From Ignavibacteria bacterium (GTDB lineage Bacteria; Bacteroidota; Ignavibacteria; Tepidaquicellales; Tepidaquicellaceae): a stretch of 64,000 nt of DNA. Every line of letters starts with the position of its first letter. The stretch's first letter is position 1. Shown here one piece after another: positions 1-9,413 of the stretch. The notes beneath the pieces are model-generated. The model had not been told where the DNA came from. It worked only from the letters and a program-made list of their open reading frames with translations, and did no database searches. The DNA lies in the NCBI GenBank assembly GCA_016716125.1, contig JADJWZ010000008.1, positions 124,001 to 188,000 of the forward strand. Direction: 5' to 3'. The translations under genes were made by a program, and so were the position numbers.

Positions 1-1151
1 GTTGAAACTGTTCCGTAAATTTTTGTCATTATATTATTTACAGGATCTTCCCTTGAGTCATACCATGCAATGTAAACTCTGCCTGTCTTGCTGTCCACTG
101 AAATAGCGGGCATCCACTGATCGGTAGTAGTCTGATCGTCATTCACTCTTACCGGCGCAGACCATGTAGCTCCGAAGTCCGTTGACTTCACCATATTGAT
201 ATCGGTTATATCCTGAGTTCCGGGATTTCGCGCATAGACTATATAAACATTTCCTCTTGAAGCTGTGTAACTGTTGTCCGCAGCCATTCTCGGAAAGCCG
301 TCCATTCTGATACAGTTCTTTACTGTATTTCTTCCTGCGCAGAATATTCCGCCTGTTACATAAGATGTTGCAACTGTCTGAGGTGAAAAATTTACGCCTC
401 CGTCAGTTGATCTGTTAACAATGATCACGCCTCCATTAGTAGCTGCAAAATAAACACTGCCTCCCTGTACATTTCCGTTCGGACCTACAGCTACATAAGC
501 GCCCTGTCCGCCGGTAAAAGACTGAACTGATGACCATGAAGCGCCGAGATCAGTGCTTCTTGTAAATCTCATTCCTGATGCGCCGAATTGTCTCCAGCAT
601 GCGTAGAGATTATTTGAATTCGGTCCGGCTGTCTGATCGGCAGCTATCCATTCTTTATCTGAAAGTCCGACATTTGTAGAATAAACACTGTATGTCGAAG
701 TCCAGTTGACTCCCTTGTTGGTTGACTTCGAAATGCAGACACCATAAGTCGCTCCGTTTTGATAAAGCTGTGTGTAGTAAGCATTCCCGAGACTGTCAAA
801 TGCCATGACCGGATCGCCGATTACTGCAAATCCCGGAAAGACAACATTTATTTTCGTCCAGTCATATCCGTTCAGAGTGTAATAATAGTTATTAATGTTA
901 AAAGCGCAGATACTATTGAGCGGGTCTGTCGGATTGGTTGCAATATGCGGCTCGCCGAAATCCACGCCGAGATTGAAATTATCAAATCCGTTCACCGTCA
1001 CCGGATTACTGAAAGTGCCTGCCGGTGAAGTGGTCAAGTTCGGCGGCTGAATCGCAATCGAATTAGGCAGATCGTTTCCGGAGATCTGTGAAAATGATGA
1101 TCCGTAATTAATCAGGATCATCATTAAAAGAAAAATTAAATATTGTTTCAT
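1..1151 (-). CDS. Secreted Asp-box (BNR/sialidase-like) repeat protein, 3' end cut by window
   Basis: The reading frame opens with ATG at 1151 and stays open to the window edge, giving 383 visible codons; the C-terminus lies outside. The first 22 or so residues form a signal peptide: a short charged start, a hydrophobic core and an SFSQ end. At least four Asp-box motifs of the form S-T-x-x-G-x-x-W/F are visible near residues 139-150, 194-205, 244-254 and 320-330. Such motifs mark sialidase-type beta-propellers. The catalytic arginine triad of true sialidases is not evident, so a hydrolase activity is not supported; an exported propeller of unknown ligand is the safe reading. It is the last gene after the Wzi-like barrel gene, separated by 104 bp that contain a hairpin, so it may be a separate transcription unit. 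Confidence 0.75.
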   Translation of the reverse strand, partial: MKQYLIFLLMMILINYGSSFSQISGNDLPNSIAIQPPNLTTSPAGTFSNPVTVNGFDNFNLGVDFGEPHIATNPTDPLNSICAFNINNYYYTLNGYDWTKINVVFPGFAVIGDPVMAFDSLGNAYYTQLYQNGATYGVCISKSTNKGVNWTSTYSVYSTNVGLSDKEWIAADQTAGPNSNNLYACWRQFGASGMRFTRSTDLGASWSSVQSFTGGQGAYVAVGPNGNVQGGSVYFAATNGGVIIVNRSTDGGVNFSPQTVATSYVTGGIFCAGRNTVKNCIRMDGFPRMAADNSYTASRGNVYIVYARNPGTQDITDINMVKSTDFGATWSAPVRVNDDQTTTDQWMPAISVDSKTGRVYIAWYDSREDPVNNIMTKIYGTVS

Positions 1152-1196
1152 TATATAATATTAAATTAAAAATTTATTTTAAAAATCACTTCTTCC

Positions 1197-1222
1197 GGAA
1201 AATTCCTGTTAAAGGATTTTCC
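1197..1222 (-). terminator. Possible weak hairpin between the Wzi-like gene and the Asp-box gene
   Basis: An imperfect inverted repeat (GGAAAAT paired with ATTTTCC, extended by a G-T pair and one further pair) encloses an 8-base loop. On the minus strand an AT-rich stretch with short T runs follows about 10 bases later. The T tract is not directly attached, so this is at best a weak terminator or attenuator at the 3' end of the polysaccharide operon. Confidence 0.25.
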
Positions 1223-1255
1223 AAGATATTTTATTTCTGAATAACTGAATGTTGT

Positions 1256-2953
1256 TTAATAATCAACCCTTAAAGTCGCAAATCCATAATCATCCGTGAA
1301 TTTAACATTCTGATAAATGTTGTCTATTACCCTATGAACATATTTAAACTCAAGATAAAACTGTCTTAAAAATTCCCATGTAAAGTTTGCAGTGATAATG
1401 CCTCTGTTGACTCTGTTCCCTTTGAGAAATTCCGGATTTGAATAAGAATAACCTGAAGCATTATTAACATCACCACCGTAATTCACAATTACTCTGCCCA
1501 CTGAATCCGTAACTATTCCGGCAGCAGACCTCTGAAACTGATACATTAAATTCAGATTTATCCTGTTAGTAAAATCATAACCAAATCTAAACGCAATCTC
1601 ATCTGAATTCGGCGGAAGGTGATGTCCGAGAGGAAGATCCCAGTTTGTATAAGTTGATTTATTTGAGACATGGGAATACACATACGGATCAAGTTTTGTA
1701 TATTCAATTCTCATATCAAGATTCGGCAGTGTGAAAGCGTTTGTCCAAAGTCCTCCGAGCTGCCATGCAAATTTATTCGTGATCTTTGCATTACTTTCAA
1801 AGAGCGTACTGAATTCCAGATCATCAATGAGAAACGAACCCTGCAGCGCGATATTCTTTACCGGAATTACAAATGCGTCAAGTCCCAGAATGGAGTTATT
1901 TGCATTGTTGTCACCGGTCTGCGAAGCCTTGCTTAGTTCAGCCGATGTTAAAAAACTTATCGGATTTAAAAATGTAAAACTAAACGGCGAGTTTGAAATT
2001 ATAACGCTTTCAAATAAACCCATTCTGAAATTATCTCCGAATCCTATATCCACTCTGTGTGTAGCAATATTTTTTGCATCCAGCTGTCTTCCGAGAGAAT
2101 CGCCTCTGATGCTGCCGTAAAGAAAAGAATATGAAACCGATTTATATGCAAGATCAAGTTTTAAAAAATCATACGGCACGGTATTGTCTGACAAAAAAAG
2201 TCTGTCAATAAATCCGAATCCCTGATAAACCGGATTTCTGCCTATAGTAAGTGCCAGCCAGTTTTGCTCCGTCTGATATCTCAGATAACCGTCGAATGTG
2301 TCGAAGTTCCTTTGTTCATACTGAAATTTATACTGAGCAAACAATTTCGGATCCGTAAATCTTGCAAAAGTTACGTCAGCAGAATCGCCGGAAAGTTTCT
2401 GACCGTTTGAAGCTCTCAGATAGTAAGCCACTCTGTCAAACAAAGTACCTCTGACTCTGAAGCCGAGTTCCCCGAGACCGATGGAATGTCTTCCGATGGA
2501 ATCACCTCTCGATTCTCTCTGAGACAAACTTCCAAGCCCGTCAAAAAACAAAGTAGCGTTTGAATCGGCGTATGCATAAAGATATTTTTGTCTGTCATCT
2601 GAAAATATGTGACCTGTCTCATTGAATAAAGAACTTGATTTCTTTAGTTCTGAAGTAAGTTCATACTGAAATTCAATTTCATAATCAATTAAAAGTTTTT
2701 TATCCGTAGAAGATATCTTTGCAGAGTTAACTTTTATCACTTTCAGATAATCAGCTACCGTACCTCTTGACACCGGTATCACCGCGGGATTATAGCCTTT
2801 AATGATTTTCATAGTGAGCATTCTCTGTAAATAATCATATACCGTATTATCGACAGGGACAAGCTCAACCTGAGCTGATGAATTTCTTACGCTGAAAAAA
2901 GAAAGGAATGAAAACAATGAAAGAAATAAAAGAATAATGTAAGATTTTCTCAT
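1256..2953 (-). CDS. Wzi-like capsule-assembly outer-membrane beta-barrel protein
   Basis: This 565-residue exported protein has a clear signal peptide at residues 1-27 or 28, with a long Leu/Phe core ending in SSAQ. The mature start (VPVDNTVYDYLQRM) is the short helical segment that many Wzi-family proteins carry before the barrel. The remainder alternates amphipathic strands rich in Tyr, Asn and Arg, and the chain ends in VDY, an aromatic terminal residue typical of BAM-inserted outer-membrane proteins. Wzi proteins help anchor or assemble surface capsule, which fits the last position in a glycan operon. The assignment rests on overall layout rather than a unique motif; another outer-membrane porin-like role remains possible. 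Confidence 0.65.
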   Translation of the reverse strand: MRKSYIILLFLSLFSFLSFFSVRNSSAQVELVPVDNTVYDYLQRMLTMKIIKGYNPAVIPVSRGTVADYLKVIKVNSAKISSTDKKLLIDYEIEFQYELTSELKKSSSLFNETGHIFSDDRQKYLYAYADSNATLFFDGLGSLSQRESRGDSIGRHSIGLGELGFRVRGTLFDRVAYYLRASNGQKLSGDSADVTFARFTDPKLFAQYKFQYEQRNFDTFDGYLRYQTEQNWLALTIGRNPVYQGFGFIDRLFLSDNTVPYDFLKLDLAYKSVSYSFLYGSIRGDSLGRQLDAKNIATHRVDIGFGDNFRMGLFESVIISNSPFSFTFLNPISFLTSAELSKASQTGDNNANNSILGLDAFVIPVKNIALQGSFLIDDLEFSTLFESNAKITNKFAWQLGGLWTNAFTLPNLDMRIEYTKLDPYVYSHVSNKSTYTNWDLPLGHHLPPNSDEIAFRFGYDFTNRINLNLMYQFQRSAAGIVTDSVGRVIVNYGGDVNNASGYSYSNPEFLKGNRVNRGIITANFTWEFLRQFYLEFKYVHRVIDNIYQNVKFTDDYGFATLRVDY

Positions 2954-3019
2954 AAAATAAGTCGCATTAATATTTATATTATTCGTTAAATAATTTCGGA
3001 AATGTAAGGAATTAATTTG

Positions 3020-4945
3020 TCAGATTATACTGACACCGGAATGTATATTGACATCAGTTATGTATTCTGGAACAAGTATTTTCAAATGAGACTTAATAAG
3101 TTCTTTATCACTGTCATATCGTTTATTGATAAGTAATTCAAGATTTCCGCTGAAATTTTCCGGAATGAACTGACTGGCATTTGTTGCGATAAGAATTTTT
3201 TCATGAATTGTTTTCTCATAAAGCTCTCCAGGTATGAAAAGTTCTTCAAACAATTTCTCACCGGGTCTGAGACCTGTATTAACTATTTTAATATCCCTGT
3301 CCACTTCATAACCTGAAAGTCTGATTATATCTTTTGCCAGGTCAATGATCTTAATCGGCTTACCCATATCCAGTACAAAGATCTCTCCGCCGTTTCCGAT
3401 CACAGATGCCTGAAGCACAAGCTGCACAGCTTCCGGAATTGTCATGAAATATCTCTGAATATCCGGATGCGTAATTGTTACCGGACCGCCTTCGGATATT
3501 TGTCTTTTAAAAGTAAGCACTACGCTGCCTCTGCTTCCGAGGACGTTTCCGAATCTGACAGTAGAATAATTCTTTCCGTGTTTCCTTGCTGCATTGAGTA
3601 CTATCATTTCGGCAACACGCTTACTTGCTCCCATAATGCTCGACGGATTTACGGCTTTATCAGTTGAAATGAAAACAAAGTGATCGACATTATGTTTAAG
3701 AGAAAGGTCTATCAGGTTTTGCGTACCTTTTACGTTATTGCTTATTGCTTCACAGGAATTTGATTCCATGATAGGGACATGTTTGTGAGCGGCAGCATGA
3801 AATATAATGTCAGGTGCATACTCTTCAAATATTTTATCAAGTCTGTCATATGACCTTATGTTGGCAATAATTGTTTTAATATTTGTTAGAAGCTGTTTGC
3901 CGTTTAAAATTGAAATTCTTTTTCTCAGTTCATAATCAATGTCGAATATGGAATTTTCACCTTGTCCGAGCAGAATAATTTCGGACGGATTACATTTTAT
4001 GATCTGCCTGCAAAGTTCGCTTCCTATAGATCCGCCTGAACCTGTAACAAGAACTTTCTTTCCTTTGAGAAAATCTTCAACTTTCTTAATATCAGTTTTT
4101 ACCGGCTCTCTTCTGAGAAGATCTTCGATCTGAACCTGCCGGATACTTTCGATCCGGACTGTATCATCAAGTATTTCATAAATACCGGGTATGGTTCTGG
4201 TCTGAACGCCTGTGTTTCTGCATATTGAAACAATGTCCCGTATATCAGAGCCCAGCGCAGTCGGCATTGCAATAATAACTTTATTAATATCCATTTTTGT
4301 AATGACTTCGGGAATGGCATTCCGCGTTCCCATTACCGGCACTCCTCTGATCTTCAAACCTCTTTTTTCCGTATCGTCATCCACAAATGCAACCGGATTC
4401 AATCCCAGCTGAGGATTTCTCTGCATCTCCTGAACAATAGAAGTACCTGATTTTCCTGAACCGACGACAAGCACTCTTTCTCCGTGATAAGAAATCTTTC
4501 TTCTTTCATTCAGTCTTTCGAAAAGTCTTATGCTGAATCTGGAACTTGCGACAAATATAAATTTGAATATTCCGTCAAGAAGAGGCAATGACTGCGGGAG
4601 TCTTTCAAAATCAAACCATGACAAATTATAAAATAAAACAAAAATTACAATCTCAACTATTATGGCAAAGAAAACTATATAAATTATTTTCGCAAGCTCA
4701 TCTACGCTTGCGCTGTTCCAGTATCTTTTGTAAAGTCCGAGACTGTAAAATATGAATAAATTAGAACCTAGAAATATCACAGATGAATAAATCAGCGCTT
4801 TATTATAATAATCGAGATCAACCTGACCGTCAAGTCTGATCATCAAAGCTAAAAACGGACTTATAAAAAGGAGTAATATATCTATTACAAGCAAATGCCT
4901 GTTTCGGAGTCTGAGGAGTGCTTTATTTAGAAATTTTTCTAACAT
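3020..4945 (-). CDS. Membrane-anchored NDP-sugar 4,6-dehydratase (PglF/WbpM/CapD type)
   Basis: Four hydrophobic helices lie at about residues 18-38, 50-72, 87-108 and 119-137. A Rossmann-like regulatory domain starts near VVGSGKSGTS (160-169), and the catalytic SDR domain starts with TGSGGSIGSE (301-310). The active-site region STDKAVNPSS (427-436) followed by MGASK (438-442) is the Met-x-x-x-Lys version of the SDR motif seen in the WbpM/FlaA1/PglF group. These enzymes convert UDP-GlcNAc to the 4-keto-6-deoxy sugar. Its length of 641 residues is normal for the family. Together with the PglC-like and PglE-like genes just upstream it predicts a bacillosamine- or QuiNAc4N-type first sugar made at the inner membrane. 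Confidence 0.88.
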   Translation of the reverse strand: MLEKFLNKALLRLRNRHLLVIDILLLFISPFLALMIRLDGQVDLDYYNKALIYSSVIFLGSNLFIFYSLGLYKRYWNSASVDELAKIIYIVFFAIIVEIVIFVLFYNLSWFDFERLPQSLPLLDGIFKFIFVASSRFSIRLFERLNERRKISYHGERVLVVGSGKSGTSIVQEMQRNPQLGLNPVAFVDDDTEKRGLKIRGVPVMGTRNAIPEVITKMDINKVIIAMPTALGSDIRDIVSICRNTGVQTRTIPGIYEILDDTVRIESIRQVQIEDLLRREPVKTDIKKVEDFLKGKKVLVTGSGGSIGSELCRQIIKCNPSEIILLGQGENSIFDIDYELRKRISILNGKQLLTNIKTIIANIRSYDRLDKIFEEYAPDIIFHAAAHKHVPIMESNSCEAISNNVKGTQNLIDLSLKHNVDHFVFISTDKAVNPSSIMGASKRVAEMIVLNAARKHGKNYSTVRFGNVLGSRGSVVLTFKRQISEGGPVTITHPDIQRYFMTIPEAVQLVLQASVIGNGGEIFVLDMGKPIKIIDLAKDIIRLSGYEVDRDIKIVNTGLRPGEKLFEELFIPGELYEKTIHEKILIATNASQFIPENFSGNLELLINKRYDSDKELIKSHLKILVPEYITDVNIHSGVSII

Positions 4946-5040
4946 ATTTAATTATAATCTCTCATTTCAAATAGTCTCCGGGGAAATTAATACTATCAAT
5001 AAGAACAAATTTTTTAGTAGATACAGTTATGAGTGCTTAG

Positions 5041-5066
5041 TTAATTAATTTGGTAAAGTTAATTAA
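5041..5066. repeat. Pair of TTAATTAA palindromes in the gap before the dehydratase gene
   Basis: Two identical 8-base palindromes occupy 5041-5048 and 5059-5066, with 10 bases between them. They lie in the 176-bp AT-rich gap 4946-5121, the longest gap within the operon. The spacing between centres is 18 bases, which could suit a dimeric regulator, but in such AT-rich DNA it may be chance. I see no convincing promoter in the gap. Confidence 0.2.
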
Positions 5067-5121
5067 ATCTGATTACTGATTCAATTATAATTTTTATATT
5101 AATGATATTAAATAAATAATT

Positions 5122-5712
5122 TTAAGTTACCAAAGCTTTAATAGTTTTTAAAATAACTTTAATATCTTTGAAAAGGGATCTGTCAGATATGTATTCAAGA
5201 TTTATTCTGATTTTGTCCGGCATTATTTCATTAATGTAATACTTCTCAGGATCATCAGCGCCAGCAAGAAGTTCATTTTCATTTCTATACTTTATGGAAG
5301 CAAGATCCGTGATACCCGGTCTGACTTGAAGTATTTTCTTCTGTTCATCTGAATACAGATCCACATATTTTCTGACTTCAGGCCGCGGTCCGACAAAACT
5401 CATATCACCTGTTAATATGTTGAGAAGCTGCGGCATCTCATCCAGTTTGTATTTCCTCAGAAAAAATCCGGCGCCGGTGATACGCGGGTCCCTGTTCCCT
5501 ACAGTCAGTAATCCCGACCTGTCTGAATCTGTTTTCATCGATCTGAATTTATAAAGCCCGAAGTCTTTATTATCTCTGCCTACCCTGCTTTGTATAAAAA
5601 ATGCCGGACCTTTAGAGCCGGCTTTGACAAGTAATGATATTATTAATATAAACGGAGCCAGGAACAATAATCCGAAGAAAGAGAATATTATGTCAAAAGT
5701 TCTTTTAATCAA
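5122..5712 (-). CDS. Initiating phosphoglycosyl transferase (PglC-like sugar transferase)
   Basis: This 196-residue protein is the minimal monotopic phosphoglycosyl transferase, about the size of PglC rather than the larger WbaP. It has a re-entrant hydrophobic helix at residues 8-29 with the characteristic proline at 20, then KFRSMK (55-60), the catalytic Asp-Glu pair D91-E92 in KLDEMPQLLN, and VGPRPE (107-112). The family moves a sugar phosphate from a UDP-sugar to undecaprenyl phosphate, the first committed step of glycan assembly on the cytoplasmic face. The start is TTG at 5712, immediately after the TAA stop of the aminotransferase gene; the conserved MIKRxFDI start supports it. Confidence 0.93.
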   Translation of the reverse strand: MIKRTFDIIFSFFGLLFLAPFILIISLLVKAGSKGPAFFIQSRVGRDNKDFGLYKFRSMKTDSDRSGLLTVGNRDPRITGAGFFLRKYKLDEMPQLLNILTGDMSFVGPRPEVRKYVDLYSDEQKKILQVRPGITDLASIKYRNENELLAGADDPEKYYINEIMPDKIRINLEYISDRSLFKDIKVILKTIKALVT

Positions 5713-6927
5713 TTAACTTTTTATAACAGCATTGTATGAATCACTTACAGATTCAGTAATCAACTTAACGTCATCATCTGAAAGCTGCGGATATACGGGA
5801 AGCGTAATTACCCTGGAATAATTATCATAACTCTTCGGAAAATTTTCAATCTTAAAATTTCTTTCTCTGAAGATAGTCAGCATCGGAAGCGGAATGAAAT
5901 GAACATTTACAGCCACTTCCCTTTTGTTTATCTCTTCTATAATTCTGTCACGCTGTTCTTCCGAAATATCTTTTATTCTCAGAAGATAAATATGATATGA
6001 AGTTTCTTTGAATTTATCTTTCGAAGGAGGCAGCTGCGCCCATCCTGTCTTTGAGAAAAATGAATTATACTTCTCAAAAATATTCTTTCTTCTTAAAAGC
6101 AGATCTCCGGAATACTTTCTGATCTGAGCAAGTCCGACTGCTGCGCACAGATCATTAAGATTAATTTTAAAACCCGGATATACTATATCATATTTCCAGT
6201 TACCGCCAAGGGATTTCGTGAACGCATCTTTGGTTTGTCCGTTTAGAGAAAGCAGTCTCAGCCATTTGTAAAGTTCACTGTTGTCAAACTCTTCCGGAAG
6301 GTTAAGACAAATTGCGCCGCCTTCGGCAGTTGTTACATTCTTTACTGCATGGAAAGAAAATACTGAGACATCGCAGAGTGACCCGCTCTCTTTACCTTTA
6401 TATACAGCTCCGATCGAATGTGCTGCATCAGACATCACAAAAATTCTTCCGAGCTTTGTCTGCGTTTCATTCGACGGCTTAAATAATTTTTTTACTCCGG
6501 GTTCATTTATAATTTCATAGATCTCATCATAATCACATGGATAACCCGCAATATCCACAGGTACAATTGCCTTAGTCCTTTCCGTGATCAGATTTTTTAT
6601 TTTTGAAACATCCATACAGAAATTTTCATCTGCATCCGCCATCACAGGGACAGCGCCGAGGTGCATTACAGCAAGAGCGGTTGCGCAGTATGTGTAAGCC
6701 GGAATAATAACTTCATCGCCTTTTCCGACACCGAACCAGTGAAGCATCAGCATCATTGCCGAAGTAGCCGAGTTTACACACAATACATTTTTTACTCCGG
6801 TCAGATCCGCTACTTCAGTTTCCAGCGATTTTACTTTTGGGCCAGTCGTTATCCAGCCTGAGTTAAGCGAATCCAGTACTTCATTTATTACATCCTTATC
6901 AATATACGGAGGTGAAAACGGTATCAT
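5713..6927 (-). CDS. DegT/DnrJ/EryC1/StrS sugar aminotransferase (PglE-like)
   Basis: A 404-residue fold-type I PLP enzyme. The N-terminal motif IPFSPPYI, the SDAAHS cofactor-site motif (166-171) and the Schiff-base lysine K196 in SFHAVKN are all present, followed by the EGG loop. Family members move an amino group from glutamate to a 4-keto (or 3-keto) NDP-sugar. Its place between the PglC-like and GT39 genes, close to the PglF-like dehydratase, suggests it makes UDP-4-amino-4,6-dideoxy-GlcNAc for the initiating transferase. Its ATG overlaps the stop of the GT39 gene by 4 bp (ATGA). The exact substrate is inferred from context. Confidence 0.88.
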   Translation of the reverse strand: MIPFSPPYIDKDVINEVLDSLNSGWITTGPKVKSLETEVADLTGVKNVLCVNSATSAMMLMLHWFGVGKGDEVIIPAYTYCATALAVMHLGAVPVMADADENFCMDVSKIKNLITERTKAIVPVDIAGYPCDYDEIYEIINEPGVKKLFKPSNETQTKLGRIFVMSDAAHSIGAVYKGKESGSLCDVSVFSFHAVKNVTTAEGGAICLNLPEEFDNSELYKWLRLLSLNGQTKDAFTKSLGGNWKYDIVYPGFKINLNDLCAAVGLAQIRKYSGDLLLRRKNIFEKYNSFFSKTGWAQLPPSKDKFKETSYHIYLLRIKDISEEQRDRIIEEINKREVAVNVHFIPLPMLTIFRERNFKIENFPKSYDNYSRVITLPVYPQLSDDDVKLITESVSDSYNAVIKS

Positions 6928-8528
6928 ACTTTTTTTGAATTTAGTTTCAGATTTTTATAATTATCAATCAGTATCAAAAGGAAAGGAATGCTGAAATAAA
7001 CAGCAAACTCAACCGTGTAACTGTATCTCTCAAGCGATGACTCTACAAGACTTACCATCAGGGCTTTTGTAAGAAATATCATGCATATCAGAAATGCAAT
7101 AACAGCGTCAGTGTTTTTAAAACGCGTTTTGAGAAGCAGATAAATGCTGAATGCAAACATTGCAAAAAATGCTATGTACCAGATTACATTTCTCAGGAAG
7201 AAGTTATATAAGCTTTCATACAATTCATACAGACTTTTCAGGAAGGTGCTCTGTGCAATGACTTCCCCGTTATCTGTTACGGAAATATATTTTAACTCCT
7301 CCTGCAGATTTATTTCTTTCTGTAAAAATTCTTTTACTTTTTCATTCATTGATCTGTCCGAAGAGATCTGCTGCCATTTCTTTTTATCAAGCTCCGTAAT
7401 ATATCTTTTGTCAACTATGTTTCTTTTATAATTATATCTAAGCTGATCAAAATATTTCAGTTCAATGCCGAGATTCCTGAAGAAGAAAATGAAGTTGCTC
7501 ATAAAAAATTTTGCGTAAATATCCGGATTCTTTTTGATGGCATCCATAGAAACCGTGCGCATATACGGCTGAATATCCATATACTTTTTTGTTGAATCTT
7601 CTCCCATCAGATTTCCCGCAAAATGAAGCTGTCTGTGAAAGTTATCCCTGAATACAGAGAACAGTTTTGTAATGCCGTAACTATTTCTGACATATGATTT
7701 ATCTTTTCTCGGAATAGAATCAAGAGTCTGCTGAATTGCCTGATTCACAAATCCGGGATACTCATCAGATGTTTCCATAAAAAGTATGGTCACGCCTGCA
7801 AGATTTGCTTCACCGAAAGGAGTTATTGTGAATTTACCGAGTGTAGAATAATTATAAATGCAAAGTCCTGTGATCAATACTGTAATAGGAATTATGAGCG
7901 AGACGTATTTTAATACTCCATACTTTTTGATAATAAAATAAATTATCATCAGTATTATTATCCCGAAAAAAAACATTCCCGCCGGTCTGATAAAGATCAG
8001 TACCGCTGTCGATACTGAAAATAATATCATATAAATATTCCTGTCTCTTTTTAAAGAAAGGATCATCAGCGCTGCGCAGATAAGCAGTACATTTGTAAAA
8101 ATACCTTCCGTGAGAAGAGCTGACTCAAGAATAAGAAAGTAAGACGAAGTCATGTAAACCGTAAGACAACAGGCAAAGACAACCGAATATTTTTTATATA
8201 CAGCGCTGAAAATATAAATCAGCAGTATTCCCGTAAATAACGAGAATATGATCTGCATCAGTGAAACTGTAAATATACTTTCTGAAAAAAACCATATCTT
8301 CGCAAGGAAAACCGGATAGCCGGGTGTCCGGATATCAAATAGCGGGGTAACTGAATTCAGTATGGAAAAAGCTGCGGATATATATGATGCGCTGTCGTTA
8401 GAGAGAATGTTTACCGGATAGTAAATAAGATATGGCAGTCTTGTGATCAGAAAAAAGAAAAGAAATATCAGACTTCCTTTCAGGAAAGTATTTCTTCCGT
8501 CAAAAAAGAATTTTCTCGGAAATTTCAT
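6924..8528 (-). CDS. GT39-like (GT-C) polytopic glycosyltransferase
   Basis: This 534-residue integral membrane protein begins with a transmembrane helix at about 19-37, followed by the first periplasmic loop with acidic residue D45 in SNDSASY and the signature RTPGYPVF (67-74). Both are typical of the ArnT/PMT-like GT39 superfamily that uses polyprenyl-phosphate-linked sugars on the periplasmic side. Some ten further hydrophobic segments follow, with a soluble loop between about residues 270 and 440. The next gene downstream in the same coupled run includes the PglC-like transferase, while the DPM1-like GT2 gene immediately before it could supply its lipid-linked donor. Acceptor and sugar are unknown. 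Confidence 0.78.
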   Translation of the reverse strand: MKFPRKFFFDGRNTFLKGSLIFLFFFLITRLPYLIYYPVNILSNDSASYISAAFSILNSVTPLFDIRTPGYPVFLAKIWFFSESIFTVSLMQIIFSLFTGILLIYIFSAVYKKYSVVFACCLTVYMTSSYFLILESALLTEGIFTNVLLICAALMILSLKRDRNIYMILFSVSTAVLIFIRPAGMFFFGIIILMIIYFIIKKYGVLKYVSLIIPITVLITGLCIYNYSTLGKFTITPFGEANLAGVTILFMETSDEYPGFVNQAIQQTLDSIPRKDKSYVRNSYGITKLFSVFRDNFHRQLHFAGNLMGEDSTKKYMDIQPYMRTVSMDAIKKNPDIYAKFFMSNFIFFFRNLGIELKYFDQLRYNYKRNIVDKRYITELDKKKWQQISSDRSMNEKVKEFLQKEINLQEELKYISVTDNGEVIAQSTFLKSLYELYESLYNFFLRNVIWYIAFFAMFAFSIYLLLKTRFKNTDAVIAFLICMIFLTKALMVSLVESSLERYSYTVEFAVYFSIPFLLILIDNYKNLKLNSKKV

Positions 8529-9409
8529 TCAGACCGGTTTCTCATATCAGCGGAAATTATTAAATGCTTGATCTGTACTGAGATTAATCCCATTCCGAAC
8601 ATCAGTATTGAAAGCAATATGCTGCCGAGTCCAAGATAAAATGTGATCGGCATTCTGAAGATGAGCGAGAATATAAAATTTATTCCGGCAAAGATAAGCA
8701 AAGCCGCGCAGAATACTATGAAAATTTTTATCGGATTATAAAAAAGAATTGCTTCGGTGATGAACTGCAGCGTTCTCATGGAATCCCTGAATAATCTCAC
8801 TTTTGTCGCGCCTTCCCTTTTTTTGTAATCTATCGGAATGTATTTCACATACAGGGCATTCATCATATAAGCAAGCGTAAGTGAAGTAGTGAAGCTGAAT
8901 GTGTTGCAGAGTTTTGAAAAATACGGAAGGATTCTTTTACGCGAAAAAACTCTGAGACCGGAATTAATATCATCGATTTTTCTTCCCGCTGAAAATTCAA
9001 CAAGTTTTTTAAGAATCAGTCTCAGTATTTTTTTCTTGAAAGATTCGTCATAATTTTCTCCCTGTCTTGCACCGACCACCATATCAAAACCTTTATTGTA
9101 TTCACTTACAAGTACCGGGATCATTTCGAGCGGGTAAGTTCCGTCAGCATCCGTGATCACGATTGTATCGTTGGTAGCAGCTTCAATCCCGTCTTTGAGT
9201 GATTTACCGTAGCCGATATTGTGCGGGTGTCTGATCGTTACAGCTCCGGCTTTTTCGCTCATCTCTGCGGTTCTGTCAGTAGATCCGTCGTCGACGACTA
9301 TGATCTCAATATCTCCGAGATTATTTAACTGCGCGACTTTTTTAATGTCAAAGACCGTCATTGCAATGACGCTTCCTTCGTTGTAAGCTGGTATGACTAC
9401 AGAGATCAT
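8525..9409 (-). CDS. DPM1-like family 2 glycosyltransferase (polyprenyl-phosphate sugar synthase)
   Basis: The 294-residue protein has a GT-A domain: VIPAYNEG (5-12), VVDDGSTD (38-45) and the metal-binding D87-A-D89 motif in ITDADG. Two C-terminal hydrophobic helices at about 228-252 and 257-280 anchor it in the membrane. This layout matches polyprenol-phosphate mannose/glucose synthases. It overlaps the GT39 gene by 4 bp, and the two fit a donor-maker and donor-user pair: this enzyme would charge undecaprenyl phosphate and the GT-C enzyme would use it outside. That pairing is inferred from gene order. Confidence 0.88.
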   Translation of the reverse strand: MISVVIPAYNEGSVIAMTVFDIKKVAQLNNLGDIEIIVVDDGSTDRTAEMSEKAGAVTIRHPHNIGYGKSLKDGIEAATNDTIVITDADGTYPLEMIPVLVSEYNKGFDMVVGARQGENYDESFKKKILRLILKKLVEFSAGRKIDDINSGLRVFSRKRILPYFSKLCNTFSFTTSLTLAYMMNALYVKYIPIDYKKREGATKVRLFRDSMRTLQFITEAILFYNPIKIFIVFCAALLIFAGINFIFSLIFRMPITFYLGLGSILLSILMFGMGLISVQIKHLIISADMRNRSE

Positions 9410-9413
9410 TTTA

